From: Adiantum capillus-veneris
Lineage: Eukaryota; Streptophyta; Polypodiopsida; Polypodiales; Pteridaceae
DNA length: 64,000 nucleotides
Reading direction: 5' to 3'
Assembly: GCA_014529385.2 (NCBI GenBank)
Contig: CM043945.1
Coordinates: forward strand, 92,945,112 to 93,009,111
In this document: positions 24,791 through 34,759 of the stretch, piece after piece
How positions within the stretch are numbered: the stretch's first letter is position 1
How the letters are laid out: each line of letters begins with the position of its first letter
The notes under the pieces: model-generated
Seen by the model: only the letters and a program-made list of their open reading frames with translations
The model's database searches: none
Told to the model about the DNA's origin: nothing
Made by a program: the position numbers and the translations under genes

Positions 24791-24804
24791 CTCTCTCTCT
24801 CTCT
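24763..24804. repeat. (ATCT)n(CT)n LINE tail
   Basis: About seven ATCT units pass into a CT tract, directly after the LINE 3' end. Confidence 0.9.
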
Positions 24805-25180
24805 TGGCACAACCCACACATCCACTCTGCTACAAGCTCTAGTTGTTCCTCCTAGTCTTATAAAGCCCTCCCCCCTTATCCATGATCCACATTTCCTTAC
24901 CAACTTGTATGAGATTTTAATTGAGCATATAAGGCTCCCTTATAATAGTCAATAAGAATTTATTCATTTAAATAGACTGAGACATATCAGAACATGATAA
25001 GGAGTTTTGACCCTCATCATCTTTAGAATATCCTTGCTAAGACTCTGCTCTCTTCCTTGTTTTAATCTTTTGGTGTGCCTTAGAAACTACAAGTGATGAC
25101 AAGCTCATGCTTCTTGCTTCCAATTGTTATTATTTGACAAGAGAGATAAAGAAAGGCCCTGGGGATGCAAAAGACACATA

Positions 25181-25182
<2 letters not shown>

Positions 25183-25246
<64 letters not shown>
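25183..25246. repeat. (GA)n microsatellite
   Basis: About 63 bp of GA. The left-arm counterpart (12,042-12,076) is about 35 bp of CT. Confidence 0.95.
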
Positions 25247-25248
<2 letters not shown>

Positions 25249-26305
25249 TGTGCGTGTGAGGGGAGAGATGGGCATTGATGATCGATGATAAAGACCCGTT
25301 CCCCTCCCTCTTTTGGAGTTTCCAACATGGCCCGCAATAGAGCCAAGCTATGAGACTCAGACAAATTAAAAGACATTAACAATTGGTAATAATTAATTTT
25401 TTTAAAAAATAAAGGCAATTTTTTCATATCCATGATATGAGGAGAATGCCCATTGTCCGGTGCCAGGTTTGAAGCTTCATTTGTTTGGGCCCTTGTCAAT
25501 TTGTACGCTTATATTTTCACAAGAAAACTACCTTTAATTTCACTATAGCTAGTATGTGCTAACGATTCTAAGACAATTTTTTGAATTGGAATCTCACGGC
25601 ATACTCCTCTTTGTGCTGAAATGGGAAAGGCAAAGAAGGGGCAAGTGTCATGCGAGGTAGGGCAAGCAGCTAGGTGCCAGGGACAGATGGTGAGTGCAAG
25701 ACAAGTGCCAAGGCTGATGTTGCGCCGACACAAGGGATGAGAAAATGGTTTTTTTATATTTAATTAATCACAACAGTTGCAACGAACTACATCCGTGCTC
25801 AAGGCGAACATTTTTCTCACAGACAGAAGGCCATGAGCTCGATTGATGGGCCTTTGTATGTCTATTTTAATGCTAAATCGCAAGAGTAATGATAGCTACA
25901 AATGTAATCCGTGGAAGATTCTAGCTAATAGTAATGGAAACGAGACAATATATATAAGCGCTATCATGCAAGAGCAAATAAACCTTATACTTGGTGCAAT
26001 CATGAGTCTTACTTTTCTCTTCCTCCAACTCCTCTAGAAATCAAAGAGTTAAAAAAAATTTCTCTTTAAAGAGTTTAATAACATCTAAGTTTCAGGTTAA
26101 TTGCAATGGTTTTTAGTTTCAACCGATGGTTTTTTTAACATGTACAAGCTTCTTCCTAAACCAGCTAGTTTGGAGGGTCATCTAGATGGAAACCGGCTAA
26201 ATTTGGAGGATTTTGGTGTAAAAGCCAGTAAAATTATGACAAAGTGGTACAATGCGTGTAAAGCTTAGAATGTAAAATCGATGGTCGAGGAGGGAAAGGA
26301 GCCTA

Positions 26306-26794
26306 CCTCATTGCGAAAGACTATAGGGTCCCCTTGCTCAGCACGCTCAATTGCAGCTCTATATTGTTGAGGAAGAAGGCCATGACCTCTTTTGTAAGGC
26401 TACATCATCTCTTTTGCGATACGTCTCCTGCAACGTCATTTCTTTGTCAGAGAGCACAAGAGAAAAGAATAAAAACAAACCCCCCGCACACGTTTCTATC
26501 ATTAACCTTCATTGCAATCACACAAGGGGGTGACACTTCCAAAAAAATCCTTACCATAAACCTGCTTGCCTTCACGTTGATTGGCTCTTGCGCAAGATGG
26601 GCGAGGGTAGGCAGCCCAGACCCCTCGAACACCAAACCCATCAGCGCAATCGTTGACCTGGCTTCCAGCTCACCAAGCAAATGGGTATCCAGATGCGTCT
26701 GACACAGGCCTAATTGATCCTGCTCGAGGTCCACCTCCATATTGGCTGCTAGTGAACGAGCTATGAATTGAAGATCTGGTAGCCAACCTTAGGA
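26306..26794 (-). pseudogene. Exon-like coding remnant, function unknown (right arm)
   Basis: Mirror copy of 10,500-10,985. The 97-codon frame at 26,740-26,447 keeps LGELEARSTIALMGLVFEG and LPTLAHLAQEPINVKASRF. The length is unchanged between arms despite several substitutions. Family not recognised. Confidence 0.4.
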
Positions 26795-26802
26795 CCCTTC
26801 GT

Positions 26803-26847
<45 letters not shown>

Positions 26848-27036
26848 GCCCTCTTGAATCCCGACTCAAGCTGGGGACTGCGCAACAGCCTTGCAAGGCA
26901 GGCTTTGTGAACATCCCACTGCAAGCTCTGGTCTAAGTGGTCACTGTCCAGGAGATGCTCTCTCTCTCTCTCTCTCTCTCTTCCTTTGAATTGTGATGGG
27001 CATTCAAGTATGGCGCCACCCTTGGCCAAAGCACAA

Positions 27037-27040
<4 letters not shown>

Positions 27041-27101
<61 letters not shown>
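27041..27101. repeat. (CT)n microsatellite
   Basis: Counterpart of the 337-bp GA/GATA tract at 8,726-9,062. Confidence 0.95.
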
Positions 27102-27104
<3 letters not shown>

Positions 27105-27225
27105 GGGCAGTTAAACGACTTTAGCAGCTCTGCTCTTACAAACGGGCACCTGATAACGAGTATCCATACATCCATACATGAAGATAAGAGAGGACATGAT
27201 CTCTCACCAAAAAATCACTGTGTGT

Positions 27226-27228
<3 letters not shown>

Positions 27229-27302
<74 letters not shown>

Positions 27303-27303
27303 T
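27229..27303. repeat. (CT)n microsatellite
   Basis: Counterpart of the GA tract at 8,564-8,613. Here the CT copy is the longer one. Confidence 0.95.
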
Positions 27304-27465
27304 TTGGGCAGTTAAACGACTTTAGCAGCCCTGCTCTTACAAAGGGGCACCTGATAACGAGTATCCATACATCCATACATGAAGATAAGAGAGGACAGGA
27401 GCTCTCACTAGCAAATTTATTGGAATGGGAGTGTTGTAATTCATAATATGGAGGGAGGGAGGGCG

Positions 27466-27880
27466 CTACGCATCGAGGACGAAGTTGTCGAATAAGAATG
27501 TGCGCGAGAGGCCCATGATGCTCTTGAATGTAATCTTGTCAGGGTTCTTCTCATCCACCAGTATCTCAGTAAGCTCCTTGGCCTTCACTCGATAGATTCC
27601 CTTCATCCTCTTCATTGAGATGGTGCAAGTGATGAGCTGGTCGTAGCTGCAAGTGGATCCGCCTTCGCAAAGAGATGCTTCTGAGCCTCTTTAATGACCA
27701 GCCACACAAAGCCAGTCTCTTCCACCTACCCACCCTCCACCACATTCTTCAAGGGGACGAGCCCATTGGGGAGACCATATCCCTCATAGAGCTCAATGGC
27801 CTTAGCTGCCTACTCACCCTCGAAGATGATGGCCTTGTCTCTCAAATCAGGGAAGAAGAGAGCCTTCTCTTGGCAGCTTA
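27466..27880 (-). pseudogene. DUF538-family protein pseudogene (right arm)
   Basis: Mirror copy of the left-arm pseudogene. AIELYEGYGLPNGLVPLKN, ETGFVWLVIKEAQKH and the final TAG are kept. Both in-frame stops and the frameshift seen on the left are present. The start codon and about a dozen following codons are lost to a small deletion. Further substitutions lie in the 3' third. Confidence 0.85.
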
Positions 27881-27945
27881 GCTTGTAGCACAGAGACAGA
27901 AGAAAGGGAGGAGAAGGACAATCCGCTCTCTCACAACGTGCGCCT

Positions 27946-27951
<6 letters not shown>

Positions 27952-28006
<55 letters not shown>
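27952..28006. repeat. (CT)n microsatellite
   Basis: About 54 bp of CT. The left-arm counterpart near 7,859-7,876 is only about 18 bp of GA. Confidence 0.95.
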
Positions 28007-28009
<3 letters not shown>

Positions 28010-28651
28010 ATTCACCCAAGGAATGGGAATTCAACAATTTACTCGTGAGTCCTGGCTCTAGCTCTAGCCTCTCAGGCTCTAGCTCAGTCTTTCTCTCTTC
28101 CTTTCCTTGGAAATTGGAAATGAGCAGCACCCCATCCATTCACTCTTTAATGAATTGAAAGTTCGGTCTTTTGGAAATTGGAACTCAGTTAGGGTAAAAG
28201 CCCCATATTAAACACATCGAAATTGTCGAATGCAGAACTCGAGCTACGCTACACATTTTTTAGCGCACAATGGTGCATTCTATGGATGAGAATCTATGTT
28301 ACTTGCAAAATAAGCGTTGATGAATGTGGTTGAGAATTGTAGCATTGCGAAGCAGATGATCATTTTGGAGAACAAAAAAACAATGCCCCTGTTGCAAGAC
28401 CCACCATGAGCCAGAAGGAGGACAAGGGCTTGAACCCGCACCATAGCCAATCATTTATGTACACGTCTGCAGTCCTACTACCCACATAGTCCCGTCGCGT
28501 AATTGATTACGATGCACTACATTATATTGACACCAAGTTCGCCCTTTTTTCAGGGCATGTCTCGTAATTGGGGCTTTTACCCTATTCGCACCTAGGGAAC
28601 ATGTGACAAAATCACGAGGCCTGCCAAGTTTAAGGTAAACACCAAATGAGC

Positions 28652-28890
28652 TTGTACAATTGATCTTCGTGGGTGCAAGAGAAGCTCTTGATCATGCCAT
28701 TGGTGTTGCTATTGAGTTTGCATACAAAGAAGAAGAAGAGAAGAGTGACTTGGATGATGTGCAAGAAGACAACAATAAAGAAAATGAGGGTGCAGATGTA
28801 GAGACAAAGGCTATGCAGTTGGTGGTATTGATGATGATGATGTTGAAGAGGCTAATGAGGTTGTGAATGTCCAAGATATTGATCCCTAGT
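28652..28890 (+). pseudogene. Uncharacterised acidic coding remnant (right arm)
   Basis: Mirror copy of 5,473-5,735, with AREALDHAIGVAIEFAYK followed by the same acidic run. Function unknown. Confidence 0.4.
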
Positions 28891-29145
28891 GGCTACATAG
28901 AAGAAGATTAGTCAAGTCTATGGTAGCATCGAATCCAACAAATCTAGAATCTTGTTGAACAAGTCTTAAAGATGTTAGCTAAGGGAGAGGATAGGGAGGT
29001 CTCATATTTTCTCATTGGTATAGCTATCTTAGTTTGCTAGTGGAGTAAATTAACTCTTTGAACTACCAAGAACAACATCTTCATATGAAAGATTCTTTAA
29101 TTGGCTTGTTAGGGCATGTGTCTTATGGCATAAGCATTTAATATT

Positions 29146-29146
<1 letters not shown>

Positions 29147-29178
<32 letters not shown>
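29147..29178. repeat. Poly-C tract
   Basis: Mirror of poly-G at 5,173-5,203. Confidence 0.9.
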
Positions 29179-29179
<1 letters not shown>

Positions 29180-29335
29180 CGCCGCGGGCTAGGTCCCCTC
29201 CTCCCTTATGCATACGATATGAGCATGAAATAATGGGGGGCTACCCCTATTGTATACGCCTATGTGTGACCTCTGAAAAACCCCCCTCTTGTACACTCAC
29301 GTGATACCATACGGAAATACAAAGTGAATCCCCTC

Positions 29336-29337
<2 letters not shown>

Positions 29338-29369
<32 letters not shown>
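29338..29369. repeat. (CA)n microsatellite at outer end of right arm
   Basis: CA tract on the plus strand, as at the outer end of the left arm. The two CA tracts are therefore direct, not inverted, repeats flanking the palindrome. Confidence 0.95.
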
Positions 29370-29370
<1 letters not shown>

Positions 29371-29928
29371 GACACACAACCAAACAATCACCAAACAATC
29401 AAGTTACCTTATGCAAGTTACCGACTGTCCTTGCCTTGGTAACTTTGGTTGCTTGGTATTTGCCTTTGATCCTTTCCCTTGGGTTGTTTGTAGCAAGATT
29501 TTATGCTATATTCCTCAATTCTTTAGACCTCAATTATTTGCATATTGTTAGGGCACTTCCAAACGCTGGGGGGGATAGGGGAGGGGGGGATTAAGTGGGT
29601 TGATTTGAGTTGGCATGGTAGTAAAAGGTTTTACCTCCCCATACAAAACGTACCTTGGTTGTTTCAATGCCTCAATAGCTTTTAAAATAGGCTATTGACT
29701 TTTAAATGTACAAGGGCAGAGGTGTGGTCTATATTATCCCTAGAGCATTTACATGCATGGAAATGTTCCTATAGCCAGATGCCATTAGGCTTTGACATCT
29801 CAATTTCAGTAGGTACATTTTCAACCTGTACATTCATTTCAATGGAAGTAGCTTCAATGGAAAAATAGGTATCCCTCTCTCTCTCTCTCTCTCTCTACAT
29901 CGGCCCCACACACACTGCACACACATGC
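29370..29928. other. Spacer without recognised gene
   Basis: No coding match recognised. It contains the right copy of a 30-bp direct repeat (29,667-29,696) and a short CT tract (about 29,874-29,896). Confidence 0.45.
29667..29696 (+). repeat. 30-bp direct repeat, right copy
   Basis: Same orientation as 4,845-4,874, 28 of 30 positions identical. See the left copy. Confidence 0.55.
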
Positions 29929-30365
29929 TTAATGCAACCTAGCATTTAACACATAATACTTGCAAGCCCCAAAGTCATGCATTCCATTACCTGCAGATAA
30001 GAGGGGATGATTCTCCAGATACCGATAAGCAATGGCAGCATGCATTGTGGCACCAATAGCCATCACTTCTTTTTCCACAAAGAAGAAAGGCGAGTGCACC
30101 AAGTGAACTGATCCATAGGACTCATTTTTTATCCCAAGAAGAAAAAACTTGCAGGAATGATCTCTGCAAAGAAGGAGAAATCCTCCGCCCCCATGATCGG
30201 CTCTACCTCGATGACATTTTTGGCACCCACTACCTTTGTGGCAACATAGTGCACGTGTTTGCTCATCTTTTTTTCATTCACAGTGGGTGGGTAGGCTGGG
30301 TGTTTATCCTCCACAAAACTTGTTATTGCATGGCACCTATGCCCCTCTGCTTGCTTGCTAACTAC
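29929..30365 (-). pseudogene. ILR1-like IAA-amino acid hydrolase, last exon, frameshifted
   Basis: The exon begins after a good acceptor (TTTCAG, AG at 30,367-30,366) and reads VVSKQAEGHRCHAITSF, then AYPPTVNEKKM and EPIMGAEDFSFFAEIIPASF. MGAEDFSF is the signature of plant M20-family IAA-amino acid hydrolases (ILR1/ILL), which release auxin from its amino acid conjugates. After FFFLG the frame meets TAA; shifting one base gives IKNESYGSVHLVHSPFFF and GATMHAAIAYRYLENHP, the expected C-terminus. A one-base loss near 30,130 explains this. The catalytic N-terminal exons are absent, so this is a truncated copy unless they lie outside or the shift is an assembly error. Confidence 0.8.
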
Positions 30366-30369
30366 CTGA

Positions 30370-30700
30370 AATTATCAATGGAATCTTCACTCAGCTATTA
30401 AGATTAAGATATGTTTGTATGTGAGTGCGCATCTTGTTCTTGTTCTTGTTCCTTGTTCTTTAGCCCCCGGCATGTTAACGTGCACAAAAAAGACTGTCTT
30501 GAACAATGATAATTAGCACAATTTTGCAGTATGTGAACTCGCACAATAACATGAGCTGGATCGCCAAGATCTATGTCGTATTATATCAATAGAAAGCTCT
30601 TCAAGCAGGTGATCCAAATGTACAAATTACTCCAAATTTTTTTTTGATATTATTCATAGAAATTTTACCAAGAACCCAAGTTTTTCAAATTACACTAACA
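30370..30700. other. Spacer without recognised gene
   Basis: No upstream ILR1 exon or other coding match could be recognised. Confidence 0.4.
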
Positions 30701-31795
30701 TGACTATGCTAAATAATAGAAAGTGTGTCATGTTGTTGGTGGATTCGCCGCGACGGACGTCAGCATAGCGAGAACTCACGTAACATATAATGTCAACTGA
30801 GGACGGAGCTCGACTCACAGGCACGTGGAAGCAAGCAAAGGGTGTCAATCTCTACTCGACCGACTATTGACTACTTCCTACAGAGATATCAAATCTACAT
30901 GCCATCGGTTCTGTGAATGTGAGAGTCTCCTATGATGCTACCGCAAGCCAAAAGCCCATCAAACGATCTCAAAACTTCACAAAACTCAAGAGAAGACACT
31001 GGAAGGCCGCCATCCTTAAGGTCTTTGACCACAAATCCTAACCCAATACCCTCCGTGCAAAAAACGTGTAATATGTCTAGTCAGATTTTACAAGTCACAG
31101 TTTCTAAAATCTAACATGCCTAATGCGTAGCTCTACTCGCTCTGATCGCGTGGATATGCTGAAATGCAAAAACGGACAACGTTTACTCATCGAAACTCCA
31201 AAAGTAGCACACGGGCGAATCTGCCAAAACACAGACGAACGCGCGTAAGGTAAGCATCAACGCGTAGCTCTCCTCGTGGGCAACACGCTGGTGCTCTCCA
31301 TTTGCGATTCCGTCTACCGTAGCTCTTGTAGCACACTCTCTCACTCTCTCACTCTCTCGTAGTCTCCTAGACAACATAGAAGATAAGATTATTAGAAGTC
31401 CCTTTACAACGCTTTAGGGTTTGGTTTATATACTAAGCCCTAGAAAACCTAATGTCCGGCCAAAATGACCTGATCTGTCCCTAGGCTTCTATAGAGCTTA
31501 ATTACAACACCGTGAGCTGGCTTTGCTCATCCAACAAGCATCTGTAGCCAAAATACATTTGCCGACTTAAAATATGAAGTTCCTGTAAACATTACAAAAG
31601 TGGCCGTAATGGCTCAAAATGATAATAACGGAATATTCGATGATGTCCATGAGCTTGTATCTTCACATTACAGCATCCATCTTCATCTTCATCACTTCAT
31701 CATCATCTTCATATGGAATCTTTAGAGAATCTTTGAGGAATCTTCATGGAATCTTTGTGGAAGCGTTGTTGAAAGGTTGGCCCGTCGATACTCTC
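30700..31795 (-). mobile_element. Putative LTR or 3' region of the unclassified minus-strand element
   Basis: On the minus strand a polypurine run AAGGGGGAGAG (about 31,789-31,799) is followed by about 1 kb that holds a TATA-like TATATAAACC (31,424-31,433) and a GAGA-rich leader-like segment. This is the layout of a polypurine tract followed by an LTR, with the element's coding frames lying upstream (33,001-37,085). No matching second LTR was found, so the call is tentative. Confidence 0.35.
31424..31433 (-). promoter_or_regulatory. Possible TATA box
   Basis: TATATAAACC on the minus strand, inside the putative LTR. It is followed about 50-100 bases on by a GAGA-rich leader-like stretch. Sequence match only. 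Confidence 0.25.
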
Positions 31796-31799
31796 CCCC

Positions 31800-33000
31800 T
31801 TCGAATTCTTGTCGTCCCCAACAAGACCCTATGTCTGCAATGGCCTTGACGAGTGCTTCATGTTTTGGTGTTGGTTGAAGCTTTTGTTGTTGCAGTTGCT
31901 TCTACTAGATGCTTTGTATGTTGTAGAGGTACCTTTTTCTTGTACATGTAGTGTAGTTGAAGCCATAGCTCTCCCCCTCCGATTGGTTGTTGTATCGTGA
32001 ATAGGTTGAGTGAGGTTTGTTGTTGCAGCAAGTCTTTATCTTGGCAGCTCTGTATTGTTTGTTCTTTGGGTGTCATCTTTCATGTGTACCTGTAAACTTG
32101 AAGCCTTTTTGAATTTTTAATGGGCCGCTCCCCTTTGATTTTCTAGTTGATGAGCATGTAGTTGTTTGGGCATGTCGTTGGTCTGCTTTTTTGTGTTTAT
32201 ATAAAAAATAAAATGTGGCGTATATTACAGAATGAAGGTCTTGGATACCTGGATAGGACTAAAGGGAAAAACCCAGTGGGAAAAAAATGCCTTTAGTCAC
32301 AATTAAATGTAAGGCTATATGTACTTATGTTTTGATGTAACCTAGTTTTGTTGAGTTAAAGTACTTATGGCCGTATGGCTACTATCATTGACTGGATATA
32401 CATTGGATAAGTGTTAGTAGCTTGAAGTCAGAGTCGTTGTTGTTGAGCGAATGCTTATGAAACCTGTTACCGCTTCTTCATCGTCATTTTGTTGTGTAAG
32501 TGCACGGGTGGAACACAAATCGTGTCAAATGCAAATGTCCAATGGTGGGACATTATATATGCTTGCACAGATAGATGCATGGGAAACAATATGTTGTGCG
32601 AGAAGAGATTGAATGGGTGCTTCCAGGGGTGGACGTAGCTATAGAAGCAAAAATATATTTGACTTCAAGAGCTGCCGTTACTCACAAGAAGGGCTGTTGT
32701 TGATGCTCGAGGTTTTTTTACTCTCCTCACTGTGTACATGTGCATGAGTGGTTTGTGGATTACTCCGCCTCTCCACCAAATAAAACTGTTATACTTTGAC
32801 TCTTTAGCTCACCTATCCAGTATGAGCGACTCAATTTTACAATATGCTCAACTCTTCCAGCTTGAGCTATAATCTAAATATCTAGACTCATAGACCACAA
32901 AAAATATTAAGACATGAAGCTTGGGTCTGACTCTTGCTCATTTAGTGGCTCAACTGCCCGACTCTTGACTCTTATGCCATGATTTTTATGGCGACTTGAC
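31800..33000. other. Non-coding part of the unclassified element
   Basis: Between the third ORF and the putative polypurine tract. Another purine run, GGAGGGGGAGAG on the minus strand, lies near 31,970-31,981. No RT, RNase H or integrase motif was seen on either strand. Confidence 0.4.
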
Positions 33001-34110
33001 TTACTCTCGGGAGCTCTCGACCAAGAATAGGTTTTGAAATTCAAAACTCCCATCCTCAAAGAGAGGATTTGTAAAGGACCATACTGACAATAGTGGTTTC
33101 TTTTGCCATACCTGGGTGACCTTGGTTGTCAAAATTTCTTTTTGTTGTTGTTGGTCCCTTGGTTGAGAAGATTGGCTCGCTCCATTCTCCGTAACACTTT
33201 GTCTATCATGCCTTGACATTTCTTGAGAGCTAGAGATGACTTGAATCTTCTTCGGTATGTGTTGTTCTTTTGGCACCCATTTGTATCTGCATCGTGTGAT
33301 TAGCGTGTCTTTGCAGACATCCTTTGCCTTGACTGTGACATTGTCCTTGATTTTGCCTTCCATGAAATTGCGATTATTTTCAAGCTGAAGTTGTCTAATT
33401 GAAGAATGTTTACCTAGCATCTTTGGTAGCCAGATTCTCCGATTTTCTTGATAGTAACCTTGTGCTTGAAGAATTGTAGATGGCACTTCCCATGATGTTT
33501 TTGATGTCGTATTGAGATGTACAAGAGTGCCATTTTTGGGATTATTTACTGATGAAGTCCTATCTTGGTATGAAGGCCAACTGGATTTGAAATTTCGTGC
33601 GTACCTTTGGCAAGCCTTGTTGGTTGGTCTCCTTTGGCGATATAAATATGAGCTTTGTTGCTTTTGGGGATGATTTTTGAAACCTTTATCCACCGCATAA
33701 GCCAAGGTCTGTGGTTTTGGTAACCAAAGTTTCTTTTGACCCTCATAATAGCCTTGCTCTGCTAAGCTGTAGAGGGAGGCTATCCATCCCATGTGTTTAC
33801 CTTTCATCAATTGGCTAGGATCATTTACCCATATTGGGTCCTTGACCTTTATTTCTTCAGCTTTAATGTAGACCTTTGAAAACCTTTGGCGGCGATGATC
33901 TCGCAGTGTAGGGTATTTCGGTTGAAAGATTTTCTTTGGAGTCTGCCTTTTATGTGTAAGCATGTGGTCAGTTGATATAGAAGCTATGTCTTGAACTTTT
34001 ATGGGTTGGATTGAAGACTCTGATTTAAGGGGTTGCTTCTGTTGGTAGGACATTTGTGGGCTCATTTTGGCTTTGCCTTTGTCGGCAGCCGATAATCTTG
34101 GAGCGGTAGT
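33001..34110 (-). CDS. Third ORF of the unclassified element, W-(L/V)-P-K repeats
   Basis: From ATG 34,065 the frame gives 354 residues; it is open upstream to the TAA that ends the protease-like frame, which is in the same frame. A motif recurs: GYYEGQKKLWLPK (residues 105-117), GYYQENRRIWLPK (203-215) and RYKWVPK (260-266). The protein is very basic and Gln/Ser-rich, suggesting nucleic acid binding. No domain is recognised; W-V-P-K strings occur in some Copia gag proteins, but the repeat arrangement here is not one I know. The end reads NPLFEDGSFEFQNLF. It may be the rest of a polyprotein whose single stop is read through or is a mutation. Confidence 0.45.
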   Translation of the reverse strand, partial: TTAPRLSAADKGKAKMSPQMSYQQKQPLKSESSIQPIKVQDIASISTDHMLTHKRQTPKKIFQPKYPTLRDHRRQRFSKVYIKAEEIKVKDPIWVNDPSQLMKGKHMGWIASLYSLAEQGYYEGQKKLWLPKPQTLAYAVDKGFKNHPQKQQSSYLYRQRRPTNKACQRYARNFKSSWPSYQDRTSSVNNPKNGTLVHLNTTSKTSWEVPSTILQAQGYYQENRRIWLPKMLGKHSSIRQLQLENNRNFMEGKIKDNVTVKAKDVCKDTLITRCRYKWVPKEQHIPKKIQVISSSQEMSRHDRQSVTENGASQSSQPRDQQQQKEILTTKVTQVWQKKPLLSVWSFTNPLFEDGSFEFQNLFLVESSRE

Positions 34111-34122
34111 AGGCTGGCTTTC

Positions 34123-34611
34123 TTAAGAGCTAGTCGTGATGACCATCATTGAAGATTCAGATTCTTCTTCAAGTGTTTTTGCCCATAGCTTGGACAAAAT
34201 CAAATGTGTACTCATTTTGGAAGAATCCACTACTAGGAATTTGTCTTTAACTATCTTTGACCGTAATTTAAGGGTAGCTTCTGCAATCCCCAAACATGTG
34301 ACCTTAACTCCATTTGATAGGGATACTTGTACCTGAATTTCATACAGTTCTGGCTTATCTAGAAGTAACCACAACCCATAAGACATGACATTAGTCGTGG
34401 CAGTGCAATCTATCTCTGCTGTAAAATTGAATTTCAGTTTCTCATGCACATCCAACGAGAATTTAATCTTCTTGTTGGCTGCCAAGTAACTGATGTCCTC
34501 TTTGCTTTTGATACTTGTCTTGGACTTTTGTGCCTTGGAAGCTTTGTCATCCTCTTGTATGTTGAACTTCTCTGTCGTTTGACTGGTTGTAGCTTTGCGG
34601 AAGGTCTATAG
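34123..34611 (-). CDS. Retropepsin-like aspartic protease, altered active site
   Basis: The frame is open from about 34,611 with no ATG; the segment from 34,485 is clearest. AEIDCTATTNVMSYGLW lies where retropepsins have a D-T/S-G loop (about residue 26 counting from 34,485), and STHLILSKLWAKTL lies where they have I-L-G plus Trp. Retropepsins cut the gag-pol polyprotein and act as dimers using the Asp. Here the Asp is kept but T-G is replaced by C-T, so activity is doubtful. It follows the gag-like frame after a gap of about 150 bases and in a different frame. Confidence 0.5.
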
Positions 34612-34759
34612 CCTGAGCTACTTGTTGGTCTTCATTGCTAGTTTCTGACTGTGACGCCTTGACTCTTGATTTCACAAGCTCTCCAGTGTCACTATTTACT
34701 TCTTCTGGCACTTGAAGGTCATTCAATGGTGACTTTTCTTCTTGGAAATCTTTTGAAGC

